A program made the translations under genes and the position numbers. The notes beneath the pieces are model-generated. The model saw only the letters and a program-made list of their open reading frames with translations. It did not search any database and was not told the DNA's origin. From Syntrophaceae bacterium (GTDB lineage: Bacteria; Desulfobacterota; Syntrophia; Syntrophales; Smithellaceae), in contig WRPE01000001.1 of assembly GCA_009773315.1 (NCBI GenBank), forward strand, positions 62,001 through 126,000: a stretch of DNA of 64,000 nt. Direction: 5' to 3'. The first letter of the stretch is position 1. Every line of letters begins with the position of its first letter. Shown one piece after another: positions 48,177 through 56,987 of this stretch.

Positions 48177-50207
48177 ATGCCTGAACGCAAAAAAAAGAGG
48201 GGACCATCGGGACAAGGCGTTAAGCTGCCCAAAATCCTCAAAATTTTATTGGTTGTGTTTTTTTTAGTTTTGCTTACGACCGTCGGCGGAACCGTTACCT
48301 ACTACGTTATGACCATGGACTTACCGGGAATTGACGCACTTAAGGATTACCGGCCCAGCATTGCTTCCCGTGTCCTTGCCGAAAATGATGAACTGATTGA
48401 TGAATTCTTTCTGGAAGACAGAAAGATGGTTAAGATTACCGACGTTCCGAAAATCGCTCAGCATGCTTTTGTCGCAGCCGAGGATTCACGGTTTTATCAC
48501 CATCAGGGGTTCGACCTGCAAAGTATTTTCCGCGCCATGTTTAAAAATGTGGAAGCGGGTAAAATCGTGCAGGGCGGCAGCACCATTACACAGCAAGTCG
48601 CCAAACTGATGTATCTGACACCGGAAAGAAAATACATCAGGAAATTCAAGGAAGCCATCCTTTCTTATCGAATTGACAAATATCTGACCAAAGATGAAAT
48701 TCTGAGTTTGTACCTTAATCAGATTTATTTGGGTCACGGCACCTACGGAATCGAATCGGCGTCGATTGGTTACTTCGGCAAAAGCGCCAAGGATCTGACG
48801 CTGCCGGAAGCCGCGCTCATTGCCGGTTTGCCGAAAGCGCCCACCACCTACTCCCCATTTCTCTATTTCGACCGCGCGAAGCAAAGGCAGGTTTACGTTT
48901 TGACCCGCATGAAGGAAGACGGTTTTATTACCAAAGAACAAATGGATAAAGCCGTCGCTGCTCCTCTGAAATTAAGACCCATGAAGCCAAAGGACAAAGT
49001 CGCCGCCTATTTTGTCGAACATGTCCGCCGTTATGTGCAGGAGAAATACGGCGCGGACGTACTCTACAAAGAAGGGTTAACCATCTACACGACCCTGAAT
49101 TTATCGGCGCAAAAAGCGGCCCGCGACGCACTCATTAAGGGTTTGACGGAAATGGAAGAACGGGGCAAATACGAGAAAGGTCTGGTGCAGGGCGCGCTTT
49201 ATTGCATGGAGGTTAAAACCGGTGCAATTCGCGCTCTGGTCGGAGGACGCGATTTCAGCAAAAGCGAATTCAACCGGGCGATTCAGTCACGCCGTCAGCC
49301 GGGCTCCGCTTTCAAACCGCTGATCTATACGGCGGCGTTTGATAAAGGCCTGAATCCGTCCACGCGGTTTGTGGACTCTCCGATCGTCTTTGAAGACCCG
49401 TCGCAGGAAGATGGTCTGTGGAAACCGAAGAATTTTGACGAAAAATTCCTGGGGCCGATTACCATGAGGACGGCTCTGGTACAATCCCGAAATGTTGTAA
49501 CCGTTAAAATTTTACAGGATATCGGCATTGATTACGCCACATCCTACGCTGCCAATATGGGCATTGAATCTCCGCTGTCCAAAAATCTCTCCCTCGCGCT
49601 GGGATCGTCGGGCGTTACCTTACAGGAATTGGTTCGTGCCTATGGCGTTCTGGCCAATTCGGGTAAAAAAGCCACGCCCTACTTTATTCGCAAAATTGTT
49701 GACCGCACCGGCAATGTTTTTGAAGAGACCAAATTGCTCTCGGAGCAAGTGATTGACCCCCGCATCGCCTTCATGACGTCCTATGTAATGCAGGACGTCG
49801 TGGAAAGCGGCACAGGCCGCAGAGTGAAAAGTATCGGCCGACCGGTTGCGGGCAAGACGGGAACAACTAATGATATCCGTGATGCCTGGTTTGTCGGGTT
49901 TACACCATCTCTGGTTACCGGTGTCTGGATTGGTTTTGATCAGGAAAAAACTCTGGGGAAACATGAGGTTGGCGGTCGCGCCGCAGCGCCGATCTGGCTC
50001 TATTTTATGGAAAAAGCCCTGCAGGGCACACCGGTGGAGACCTTCCCCGTTCCGGAAGGCATTGTTTTTGTCAAGGTGGATCACAAAACCGGACGGCCTA
50101 CGCAAGGATCGGGGGCAGGAACCATCTATGAATGTTTTTTGGATAACGCGTTGCCCGGCGAAAAAGAAGACGATGTAACTGAGGAAAAAGAAGAATTATT
50201 CCGATAA
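48177..50207 (+). CDS. Penicillin-binding protein 1A (bifunctional)
   Basis: A 676-residue class A PBP. After a membrane anchor (about 20-45) comes the GT51 transglycosylase with EDSRFYHHQGFD, GGSTITQQVAK, RKFKEAILSYRIDK and KDEILSLYLNQIYLG. The transpeptidase has the active-site Ser in PGSAFKP, the SRN triad and KTGTTNDIRDAWFVG. The OB insert of long PBP1A types is not evident. It polymerises and crosslinks peptidoglycan. It ends the tatA-tatC-PBP cluster. Confidence 0.95.
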   Translation: MPERKKKRGPSGQGVKLPKILKILLVVFFLVLLTTVGGTVTYYVMTMDLPGIDALKDYRPSIASRVLAENDELIDEFFLEDRKMVKITDVPKIAQHAFVAAEDSRFYHHQGFDLQSIFRAMFKNVEAGKIVQGGSTITQQVAKLMYLTPERKYIRKFKEAILSYRIDKYLTKDEILSLYLNQIYLGHGTYGIESASIGYFGKSAKDLTLPEAALIAGLPKAPTTYSPFLYFDRAKQRQVYVLTRMKEDGFITKEQMDKAVAAPLKLRPMKPKDKVAAYFVEHVRRYVQEKYGADVLYKEGLTIYTTLNLSAQKAARDALIKGLTEMEERGKYEKGLVQGALYCMEVKTGAIRALVGGRDFSKSEFNRAIQSRRQPGSAFKPLIYTAAFDKGLNPSTRFVDSPIVFEDPSQEDGLWKPKNFDEKFLGPITMRTALVQSRNVVTVKILQDIGIDYATSYAANMGIESPLSKNLSLALGSSGVTLQELVRAYGVLANSGKKATPYFIRKIVDRTGNVFEETKLLSEQVIDPRIAFMTSYVMQDVVESGTGRRVKSIGRPVAGKTGTTNDIRDAWFVGFTPSLVTGVWIGFDQEKTLGKHEVGGRAAAPIWLYFMEKALQGTPVETFPVPEGIVFVKVDHKTGRPTQGSGAGTIYECFLDNALPGEKEDDVTEEKEELFR

Positions 50208-50234
50208 AATTATACATCGGACTGAGAATGCCTC

Positions 50235-50263
50235 TTGACAAGCGGGGCTTTTTTCGTTAAAAG
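50235..50263 (+). promoter_or_regulatory. Sigma-70-type promoter of the ilv leader
   Basis: A perfect TTGACA (50235-50240), a 17-base spacer and TAAAAG (50258-50263). Transcription would start near 50270, about 20 bases before the leader peptide start. Confidence 0.65.
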
Positions 50264-50289
50264 AAAGACAAATTCAACAGGAAGTCATT

Positions 50290-50394
50290 ATGTTTCTTAA
50301 AGATTTAGACAGTGGCAGAATTCAAATACAAGCCTATGTAAGATTGCTCGTCGTAGTAGTCGTACTTATGGGGTCTGCCGCCCGGTATCTTTAA
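50290..50394 (+). CDS. ilv leader peptide (attenuation peptide)
   Basis: A 34-codon frame with AGGAAG about seven bases before ATG. Residues 17-26 read VRLLVVVVVL: nine of ten are Val or Leu, with five Val codons in a row. This matches the design of ilvB-type leader peptides, in which scarcity of charged Val or Leu tRNA stalls the ribosome. The stop codon lies 14 bases before a terminator, and the 3' codons (50379-50391) can pair with the segment 50398-50417, which includes the terminator's 5' arm. Confidence 0.75.
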   Translation: MFLKDLDSGRIQIQAYVRLLVVVVVLMGSAARYL

Positions 50395-50407
50395 GAAAAA
50401 AGATATC

Positions 50408-50443
50408 AGCCGCGGGCCCCGAAAAGCCCGCGGCTTTGTTTTA
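50408..50443 (+). terminator. Attenuator terminator of the ilv operon
   Basis: The perfect stem agccgcgggc / gcccgcggct with loop cccgaaaa is followed by TTGTTTT. It lies between the leader peptide and ilvB. The 5' arm can instead pair upstream (gcccg at 50379 with cgggc at 50413, plus atcttt with aaagat). Confidence 0.85.
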
Positions 50444-50450
50444 TAGACAC

Positions 50451-50487
50451 AAAGCCGCTTTTTCCTAAAAGAAACTGGCGGCTTTTT
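50451..50487 (+). terminator. Second terminator-like hairpin in the ilv leader
   Basis: The stem aaagccgc / gcggcttt is followed by a T-run. It may act as a back-up terminator or as part of the switching structure. Its arms resemble the 3' arm of the first hairpin. Confidence 0.6.
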
Positions 50488-50548
50488 CAGTTTTTAAAGG
50501 CTGTTGGATACATTTGATAAGTAAAATATAATGGAGGAGTCAAAAAAC

Positions 50549-52252
50549 ATGAAGTTGAAAGGCACGCAAATCCTGCTGGAGGTGCTTAAAGAAGAAAATG
50601 TTGACATTATCTTTGGCTATCCGGGCGGGACGGTCCTGGACATTTATGATCAACTATATAAAAGCGACCTCAAACATATTTTAGTGCGTCACGAACAGGG
50701 CGCGGTGCATGCCGCCGACGGCTACGCACGCGCAACCGGTAAGGTCGGTGTCTGTCTGGTAACATCCGGCCCGGGCGCCACCAATACCGTCACCGGCATT
50801 GCCACGGCGAATATGGATTCCATCCCCCTGGTGGTTTTTACCGGACAGGTGCCGACCGGCCTCATCGGAAACGACGCATTTCAGGAATGCGACATTACCG
50901 GCATCACGCGACCCTGCACCAAACACAATTTTCTGGTGCGCAACATCGAAGAGTTGGCCTCGACGATTAAAGAAGCTTTTCATATCGCCCGCTCCGGAAG
51001 ACCGGGACCGGTGCTGGTTGATCTGCCCAAAGACGTTATGGCCACGCAAACCGACTATGATCCGGCCAATGTCAAATTCCGTAATTATGAAGTAGCGCAC
51101 AAACCGGCGCCCAAAAAAATGGCCAAAGTGTTTGATATGCTCCAAGCCGCTAAAAAACCATTAATCATAACCGGCGGCGGCGTCATCCTCGGTAAGGCAT
51201 CTGAAGAATTAACCCACTTATCGCGAAAATACCAGATTCCCGTGACCGGCACACTGATGAGCCTCGGGTCGTTTCCGGGCAGTGATGCCTTGTGGCTGGG
51301 TATGCTGGGCATGCACGGCACGTATTACGCAAATATGGCGGTCAGCCACTGCGATTTCCTGCTGGCCGTGGGCGTCAGGTTCGACGACCGCGTGACCGGC
51401 ACGATTGAAACTTTCGCCGCCAACGCCAAGATTGTCCATATTGATATTGATCCTTCTTCCATTAATAAAAATGTTACCGTTGATCTGCCGATTATCGGTG
51501 ATACCAAAGCGACGCTCAAGGATCTCCTGCGCTTTCTCGAAGAACATCACTATGCACAGGATGCTGCCTCGCGGAAAACGTGGCTTGACGAAATTGACGA
51601 ATGGCGGGAAAGAGTGCCCCTGACTTACTGTCAGAACGGCGAAGTCATCAAACCGCAATACGTTATTGAAACCCTGCATAAACTCACCTGCGGCGATGCC
51701 CTGATCACAACGGAAGTCGGCCAGAATCAAATGTGGACGGCGCAGTTTTTCCAGTTTGATCGTCCCAATTCTTTTATTTCTTCCGGGGGCTTAGGCACCA
51801 TGGGTTTTGGACTGCCCGCGGCTATCGGCGTCAAATGCGCATTCCCCGATAAGCACGTGGTGGATATCGCCGGCGACGGCAGCATCCAGATGAATATTCA
51901 AGAACTGGCGACGGCCGCCCAGTATAATATCGCCGTGAAGATCGTCCTGTTAAATAACGGTTATCTGGGAATGGTGCGTCAGTGGCAGGAATTGTTTTAT
52001 GAAAAACGCTATTCACATACCGATATGACTTACGCGCCGGATTTCGTGAAGCTGGCGGAGGCTTTCGGCATCATCGGCCTGCGCGCGACCAAGCCTTCCG
52101 AAGTGGAAGCTGTGTTGAAGCAAGGACTTTCCGTCAACAAGCCCGTATTGATGGACTTCCGTGTGTCACGAGAGGAATGCGTCTATCCCATGGTGCGTCC
52201 GGGCGAGTCGATCAGCCAGATGACGCTGGGATCGAGAGAAATGATCAATTAA
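50549..52252 (+). CDS. ilvB: Acetolactate synthase large subunit
   Basis: A 567-residue ThDP enzyme forming acetolactate or acetohydroxybutyrate, the first step of Val/Leu/Ile synthesis. The catalytic Glu is in RHEQGAVHAADGYARATG, followed by VTSGPGATN. FAD-domain features lie in the middle, and the ThDP motif runs from GDGSIQMNIQEL to LLNNGYLGMVRQWQ. ATG 50549 follows GGAGGAG by nine bases; an ATG at 50531 overlaps that ribosome site and is rejected. First structural gene of ilvBNCD. Confidence 0.97.
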   Translation: MKLKGTQILLEVLKEENVDIIFGYPGGTVLDIYDQLYKSDLKHILVRHEQGAVHAADGYARATGKVGVCLVTSGPGATNTVTGIATANMDSIPLVVFTGQVPTGLIGNDAFQECDITGITRPCTKHNFLVRNIEELASTIKEAFHIARSGRPGPVLVDLPKDVMATQTDYDPANVKFRNYEVAHKPAPKKMAKVFDMLQAAKKPLIITGGGVILGKASEELTHLSRKYQIPVTGTLMSLGSFPGSDALWLGMLGMHGTYYANMAVSHCDFLLAVGVRFDDRVTGTIETFAANAKIVHIDIDPSSINKNVTVDLPIIGDTKATLKDLLRFLEEHHYAQDAASRKTWLDEIDEWRERVPLTYCQNGEVIKPQYVIETLHKLTCGDALITTEVGQNQMWTAQFFQFDRPNSFISSGGLGTMGFGLPAAIGVKCAFPDKHVVDIAGDGSIQMNIQELATAAQYNIAVKIVLLNNGYLGMVRQWQELFYEKRYSHTDMTYAPDFVKLAEAFGIIGLRATKPSEVEAVLKQGLSVNKPVLMDFRVSREECVYPMVRPGESISQMTLGSREMIN

Positions 52253-52279
52253 ATTTAATATATAGAAAGGAAAAAAGAA

Positions 52280-52765
52280 ATGGAAAAAAAGGCGCATGTC
52301 ATTTCAATTCTGGTGCACAATAAACCCGATGTGCTGGCCAGAATTGCCGGCACATTAGGCGGCAAAGGCTATAACATTGACAGCCTTTGCGTGAATACGA
52401 CAACACAAAACGACATATCGAAAATTGTGATGACCACCGCAGGGTCACAAGCGACCATCACCCGGATTGAAAATCAGCTGCAAAGACTGGTTGATGTAAT
52501 TTCCGTCGATGACCTGACCAATGTTGAATCGATTTATCGCGAAATGGTTCTGGTCCGGCTGAATCTGACGGCCCAGAATTCAGAACCGGTAAAAAAGGCT
52601 ATTGACATGAATAAATGGAAAGTAATAGTGTCGGGCGACAAGTATGTTATTGTCGAAATAACGGGAGATAAAACACAAATTGATTTTTCTCTGGCACGCC
52701 TGGAATCGCTCGGCATTACGGATATAACTCGAACAGGCCTTATCGCCTTGAAATTGGAAGATTAA
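52280..52765 (+). CDS. ilvN: Acetolactate synthase small (regulatory) subunit
   Basis: A 161-residue ACT-domain protein that activates the large subunit and gives feedback inhibition by valine. The ACT domain is at the N-terminus (VISILVHNKPDVLARIAGTL, GKGYNIDSLCV), and the C-terminal part includes ARLESLGITDITRTGLIAL. It lies 27 bases after ilvB with its own ribosome site. Confidence 0.96.
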   Translation: MEKKAHVISILVHNKPDVLARIAGTLGGKGYNIDSLCVNTTTQNDISKIVMTTAGSQATITRIENQLQRLVDVISVDDLTNVESIYREMVLVRLNLTAQNSEPVKKAIDMNKWKVIVSGDKYVIVEITGDKTQIDFSLARLESLGITDITRTGLIALKLED

Positions 52766-52817
52766 AATTAACATTCAACAATAATAACTGATAGCAACAT
52801 TATAAATAGGGGGGTTT

Positions 52818-53885
52818 ATGGCAAAAATTAATTTCGGTGGTACGATGGAAGATGTGGTGACCTCAGAAGAGTTCACGGTGAAAAAAGCACAGGAAGTTCT
52901 TAAAAAAGAAGTGATCGCGGTGCTGGGTTATGGGGTTCAAGGTCCCGCGCAGGCTTTTAATATGAAAGACAACGGCGTCAACGTCATTATTGGCCAGACC
53001 AAGGAAGATAAAGTATATTGGGATAAGGCCATTGCCGACGGCTGGGTGCCCGGCCAGACGCTTTTCCCGATTGAAGAAGCGGTGGAGAAAGCAACCATCA
53101 TTCAATATCTGGTTTCCGATGCGGCGCAGATGATCCTCTGGCCGAAAGTCAAACCGCACCTGAAAAAAGGCGATGCGCTCTACTTCTCGCACGGCTTTTC
53201 CATCGTTTATAAAGAACAGACCGGTGTCATTCCGCCTGATTTTGTCGATGTGATTCTGGTCGCGCCCAAGGGATCGGGAACCAGCGTCCGCCGTAATTTT
53301 GTTGACGGCAGCGGCATTAACTCCAGCTTTGCTGTTCATCAGGATGCAACCGGCCGCGCGATGGAACGCACGCTGGCTTTGGGTATCGCCATCGGCTCCG
53401 GGTTTTTATTCCCGACCACTTTCCAGATGGAAGTTTACAGTGATCTGACCGGCGAACGCGGTGTTCTCATGGGTGCGCTTGCCGGCATGATGGAGGCGCA
53501 ATACGCCGAACTTAGGCGTCACGGCCACACACCCAGTGAAGCCTTCAACGAGACGGTGGAGGAACTCACGCAGAGCCTGATCCGCCTGGTCGGCGAAAAC
53601 GGGATGGACTGGATGTACGCCAACTGCTCGGCTACCGCGCAACGCGGCGCTCTGGACTGGCGGCACAAATTCCGCAAAGCGGTAGAGCCCGTCTTCGCCG
53701 AACTCTATAATTCCGTCGCTACCGGCAAGGAAACCGAAGTGGTTCTGCGTGTGAACAGCGCGCCGGACTACAAAGAAAAGCTCAACGCCGAGCTCAAGGA
53801 AATGCGCGAATCCGAAATGTGGCAGGCGGGCGTGGCCGTGCGATCGTTGAGACCGGAAAAAAGAAATAAGGGAGATAACCAATGA
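52818..53885 (+). CDS. ilvC: Ketol-acid reductoisomerase, fungal Ilv5-like type
   Basis: A 355-residue KARI. The NADPH loop is [19 protein letters not shown]. Catalytic and metal regions are [41 protein letters not shown] and [10 protein letters not shown]. The C-terminal segment ([44 protein letters not shown]) closely follows yeast Ilv5 and Bacteroidetes-type KARIs, and not the usual short class I (about 330) or long E. coli form (about 490). AGGGGGG precedes the ATG. Its stop overlaps the ilvD start. Confidence 0.95.
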   Translation: MAKINFGGTMEDVVTSEEFTVKKAQEVLKKEVIAVLGYGVQGPAQAFNMKDNGVNVIIGQTKEDKVYWDKAIADGWVPGQTLFPIEEAVEKATIIQYLVSDAAQMILWPKVKPHLKKGDALYFSHGFSIVYKEQTGVIPPDFVDVILVAPKGSGTSVRRNFVDGSGINSSFAVHQDATGRAMERTLALGIAIGSGFLFPTTFQMEVYSDLTGERGVLMGALAGMMEAQYAELRRHGHTPSEAFNETVEELTQSLIRLVGENGMDWMYANCSATAQRGALDWRHKFRKAVEPVFAELYNSVATGKETEVVLRVNSAPDYKEKLNAELKEMRESEMWQAGVAVRSLRPEKRNKGDNQ

Positions 53886-55543
53886 GAAGCGATCTCATGA
53901 AAAAAGGACTGGAGCGGGCGCCACACCGGTCGCTCTTTAAAGCCATGGGTTATACTGATGAAGAAATTGCGCGCCCGTTGATCGGCGTGGTTAATTCCGC
54001 CAATGAAATTATACCCGGGCATATCCATCTGGACTTAATTACCCAGGATGTTAAGGCGGGAATCCGCATGACGGGCGGCACGCCGGTGGAATTTCCGGTC
54101 ATCGGTGTTTGCGACGGCATTGCCATGGGGCACGCGGGTATGAAATATTCACTCGCCAGCCGCGAGCTGATCGCCGATTCCATTGAAATCATGGCCATGG
54201 CCCACCCGTTTGACGCGCTCGTTTTCATTCCCAATTGCGATAAAATTATTCCCGGCATGCTGATGGCGGCGCTCAGACTCAACATTCCCTGCATTTTCAT
54301 CAGCGGCGGACCGATGCTCGCGGGGAAGCTTCATGGCAAAGCCGTTGACCTCATCTCGGTGTTTGAAGGCGTCGGCGCGGTGAAAGCCAAAAAGATGACA
54401 GTCTCTGACTTGCAACAACTTGAAGACTGCGCTTGTCCCGGCTGCGGGTCCTGCTCCGGCATGTTCACCGCCAACTCTATGAACTGCGTTACCGAAGCGC
54501 TGGGGCTCGGGCTTCCCGGACACGGCACGATTCCGGCCATACTTGCCGCGCGTCATCGCCTGGCTAAATACGCGGGCATGAAAATTATGGATTTGTTTAA
54601 AAAGGGCGTCAAGCCACGCGATATTGCGACGCTCGCTGCGTTTAAAAACGCCATAGCTGTCGATATGGCGCTGGGTTGTTCCACCAATACCGTCTTGCAC
54701 ATTCCGGCCATTGCTCATGAAGCGGGCATCAGGCTTGGTTTAGATCTCTTCAATAAAATCAGCGAGAAAACACCGAACATTTGCAAATTGAGTCCGGCCG
54801 GTCATCACCATATCGAAGATCTGGATTCGGCGGGCGGCATTCAAGCGGTGATGAAGACGATCAGCCCGTTGGGCGTCATTGATGAAAAGGCAATGACCGT
54901 ATCGGGAAAAACAGCAGGGGCAAATTTTAAAAGCGCCCGCGTTTTGAATAATGATGTCATTCGGCCCTTAAACAATCCGTATTCCAAACAAGGCGGTATT
55001 GCTATTTTGCGCGGCAACCTCGCACCGGACGGCGGCGTGGTGAAACAATCCGCGGTGGCTCAAGCCATGCAGATAAACGAAGGCAAGGCCCGCGTGTTCG
55101 ATTGCGAAGACGACGCTATCGCGGCGATCTTAGGTGGAAAGATTAAAGGCGGTGACATTGTGGTTATCCGCTATGAAGGTCCCAAGGGCGGCCCGGGTAT
55201 GCGCGAGATGCTTTCGCCCACCTCGGCGATTGTCGGCATGGGTTTGGATAAGACCGTTGCGTTGCTCACCGACGGACGTTTCAGCGGCGGCACCCAGGGC
55301 GCGGCTATCGGCCATATCTCGCCGGAGGCGGCGGAAGGCGGTCCGATTGCGCTGGTTAAGGAAGGTGATATCATTGCCATTGATATTCCGGCCAAAAAGC
55401 TGAATTTGAAAGTCAGTGAAGCAGAACTTGATAAACGCAGAAAAGCCTTAAAACCTCGTCAACCCGCCATTACCAGCGGCTATCTGGCACGCTACGCGAA
55501 AATGGTCACATCCGCCTCGACGGGAGCGGTGTTTAAAGATTAA
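53882..55543 (+). CDS. ilvD: Dihydroxy-acid dehydratase
   Basis: A 553-residue Fe-S dehydratase giving the 2-keto acids of Val and Ile. Cluster ligands are in NCDKIIPGM and [20 protein letters not shown]. The C-terminal catalytic region has [27 protein letters not shown] and [15 protein letters not shown]. The ATG overlaps the ilvC stop by four bases (ATGA). Last gene of the ilv operon. Confidence 0.97.
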   Translation: MRSDLMKKGLERAPHRSLFKAMGYTDEEIARPLIGVVNSANEIIPGHIHLDLITQDVKAGIRMTGGTPVEFPVIGVCDGIAMGHAGMKYSLASRELIADSIEIMAMAHPFDALVFIPNCDKIIPGMLMAALRLNIPCIFISGGPMLAGKLHGKAVDLISVFEGVGAVKAKKMTVSDLQQLEDCACPGCGSCSGMFTANSMNCVTEALGLGLPGHGTIPAILAARHRLAKYAGMKIMDLFKKGVKPRDIATLAAFKNAIAVDMALGCSTNTVLHIPAIAHEAGIRLGLDLFNKISEKTPNICKLSPAGHHHIEDLDSAGGIQAVMKTISPLGVIDEKAMTVSGKTAGANFKSARVLNNDVIRPLNNPYSKQGGIAILRGNLAPDGGVVKQSAVAQAMQINEGKARVFDCEDDAIAAILGGKIKGGDIVVIRYEGPKGGPGMREMLSPTSAIVGMGLDKTVALLTDGRFSGGTQGAAIGHISPEAAEGGPIALVKEGDIIAIDIPAKKLNLKVSEAELDKRRKALKPRQPAITSGYLARYAKMVTSASTGAVFKD

Positions 55544-55586
55544 CCCGATTCCAAATAAAAAAATCATATCCCGCATCAAAATCAAA

Positions 55587-55621
55587 ATCGTAGAGACAGG
55601 TTTAAGACCTGTCTCTACGAT
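55587..55621. terminator. Perfect palindrome between convergent ilvD and pldA
   Basis: A 15-base perfect stem (atcgtagagacaggt / acctgtctctacgat) with a 5-base loop, placed between two convergent genes. It has the look of a dispersed palindromic repeat used as a two-way terminator; only one copy is in this window. Confidence 0.65.
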
Positions 55622-55639
55622 ACCGGTACCTGAAAATTA

Positions 55640-56803
55640 TCAGTTCCACTCCGCGATCATAAATCCCGCGCTGATCCGGTTGATGCTTTTGTTATAATCC
55701 ATCAGGCCCTCCCCGTAGCCGTTAAAATACTGGACGTACAGGCTAAACTTATCGCTGAGGTATTTATCTATCCAGGCTTGGGAAATCAGCCGCCCCAGCA
55801 GCATCCTGCCTAAAGTAGAAGGCGGAATGCTCCAGTCCAACTGGACGGCGCCCAGATTATCCCGTCGGAAGTTATTACGCAGCATCATTGCAAAGCGCAT
55901 GTCTTTCCAGTAGAATGTTGTCCAGAGTTCGCCATATCCCATATAGCGGGTCAGATCGGGATTGTCATCACTGTCTTCATTATCCGGCAAACGATACCAG
56001 GTTTTCAACTGCAATCCGAAATTATTTCTTTCCAGGCCAATATTGGCCACAATGCGGTTCCAGCTGCGGGAAAGCGGCCTCGAACGGCCGTTGGATTGAT
56101 GGTTGAATCCGACATTGATAAAGCGTCCCTTGAAGCCGAGTAGTTCATAATCCGTTCGGAAGTTGATGAGTAATTCCGGCTCATAATTTATATCCCGGAA
56201 AGGCGCAGAGAACGCAGAATTATAAAGCTGCCAGAAGGACAGCTGTGAGTAGGCCACCCAGACATCCAGACCTTTCAACACTTTCATCTTGTCATAGACA
56301 CCCTGAAGCGGTTCCTGCAGAACATCCTCCCAGATTTTTGCCTTGAAACTGAGCTGGAACTTGGCTTCATTGAACTGCGCTTTAGCCGCAGGATCATTTT
56401 CCAAATTTGTTTCATCATTTGGTGACGAATTGTAGGCCACCGGCAAAAAATAATTCACGCGATGAGGTCGGAGAACAAAAGAATGCCGGCGGTTGGCGGA
56501 ATTTAAATCCCAGTTTTTTTCCATAACGGAACGTTTATCCGGTTCTGAAGAAACTTCTTTGGCCAAAGGCATTGTTGCCGTTGCTGCCTTGGCAACTTCC
56601 GGCACTGGATTCTTTCTTCCCGCAAGCGTATCGAAGCATTGCAATCGCGCCGTATTATTTTCAATTTTGGAACAATCGGCCAGGCGATCATTCATTTCAG
56701 CGGCAGCAGAAGGCCCCGGGAAGAAGACCGGCCCTAGTACCAGAAAAAATATGCCGCAGAGAAGCCATTTACTGAATTGACATCTTTTAAAAAAGATCAT
56801 CAT
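55640..56803 (-). CDS. pldA: Outer-membrane phospholipase A (OMPLA)
   Basis: A 387-residue beta-barrel phospholipase. A signal peptide ends near PSAAA (34). A short Cys-containing N-terminal domain (RLADCSKIENNTARLQCFD) follows, then the barrel with the catalytic His-Ser pair in FNHQSNGRSRPLSRSWNR, the OMPLA signature. The C-terminal residue pattern fits an outer-membrane barrel. It hydrolyses phospholipids that leak to the outer leaflet. AGGGAGG precedes ATG 56803; the upstream 20-codon extension is rejected. It diverges from a lipase gene. Confidence 0.93.
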   Translation of the reverse strand: MMIFFKRCQFSKWLLCGIFFLVLGPVFFPGPSAAAEMNDRLADCSKIENNTARLQCFDTLAGRKNPVPEVAKAATATMPLAKEVSSEPDKRSVMEKNWDLNSANRRHSFVLRPHRVNYFLPVAYNSSPNDETNLENDPAAKAQFNEAKFQLSFKAKIWEDVLQEPLQGVYDKMKVLKGLDVWVAYSQLSFWQLYNSAFSAPFRDINYEPELLINFRTDYELLGFKGRFINVGFNHQSNGRSRPLSRSWNRIVANIGLERNNFGLQLKTWYRLPDNEDSDDNPDLTRYMGYGELWTTFYWKDMRFAMMLRNNFRRDNLGAVQLDWSIPPSTLGRMLLGRLISQAWIDKYLSDKFSLYVQYFNGYGEGLMDYNKSINRISAGFMIAEWN

Positions 56804-56987
56804 TTTATCCTCCCTTGAAGAGCTAATCGTTTTTTGTGCCGAGGCAAAGCCGACAAAAAACATTGGTAATTTGACATTGAATCCACCTGATAATTCTGAT
56901 AGCGTTATGATCAGTATTTAAGCAGATGATATTGGATAAAGCAACAAGCTTATATCTCCTTGTAATCAGATCATAAAGGATTTATTC

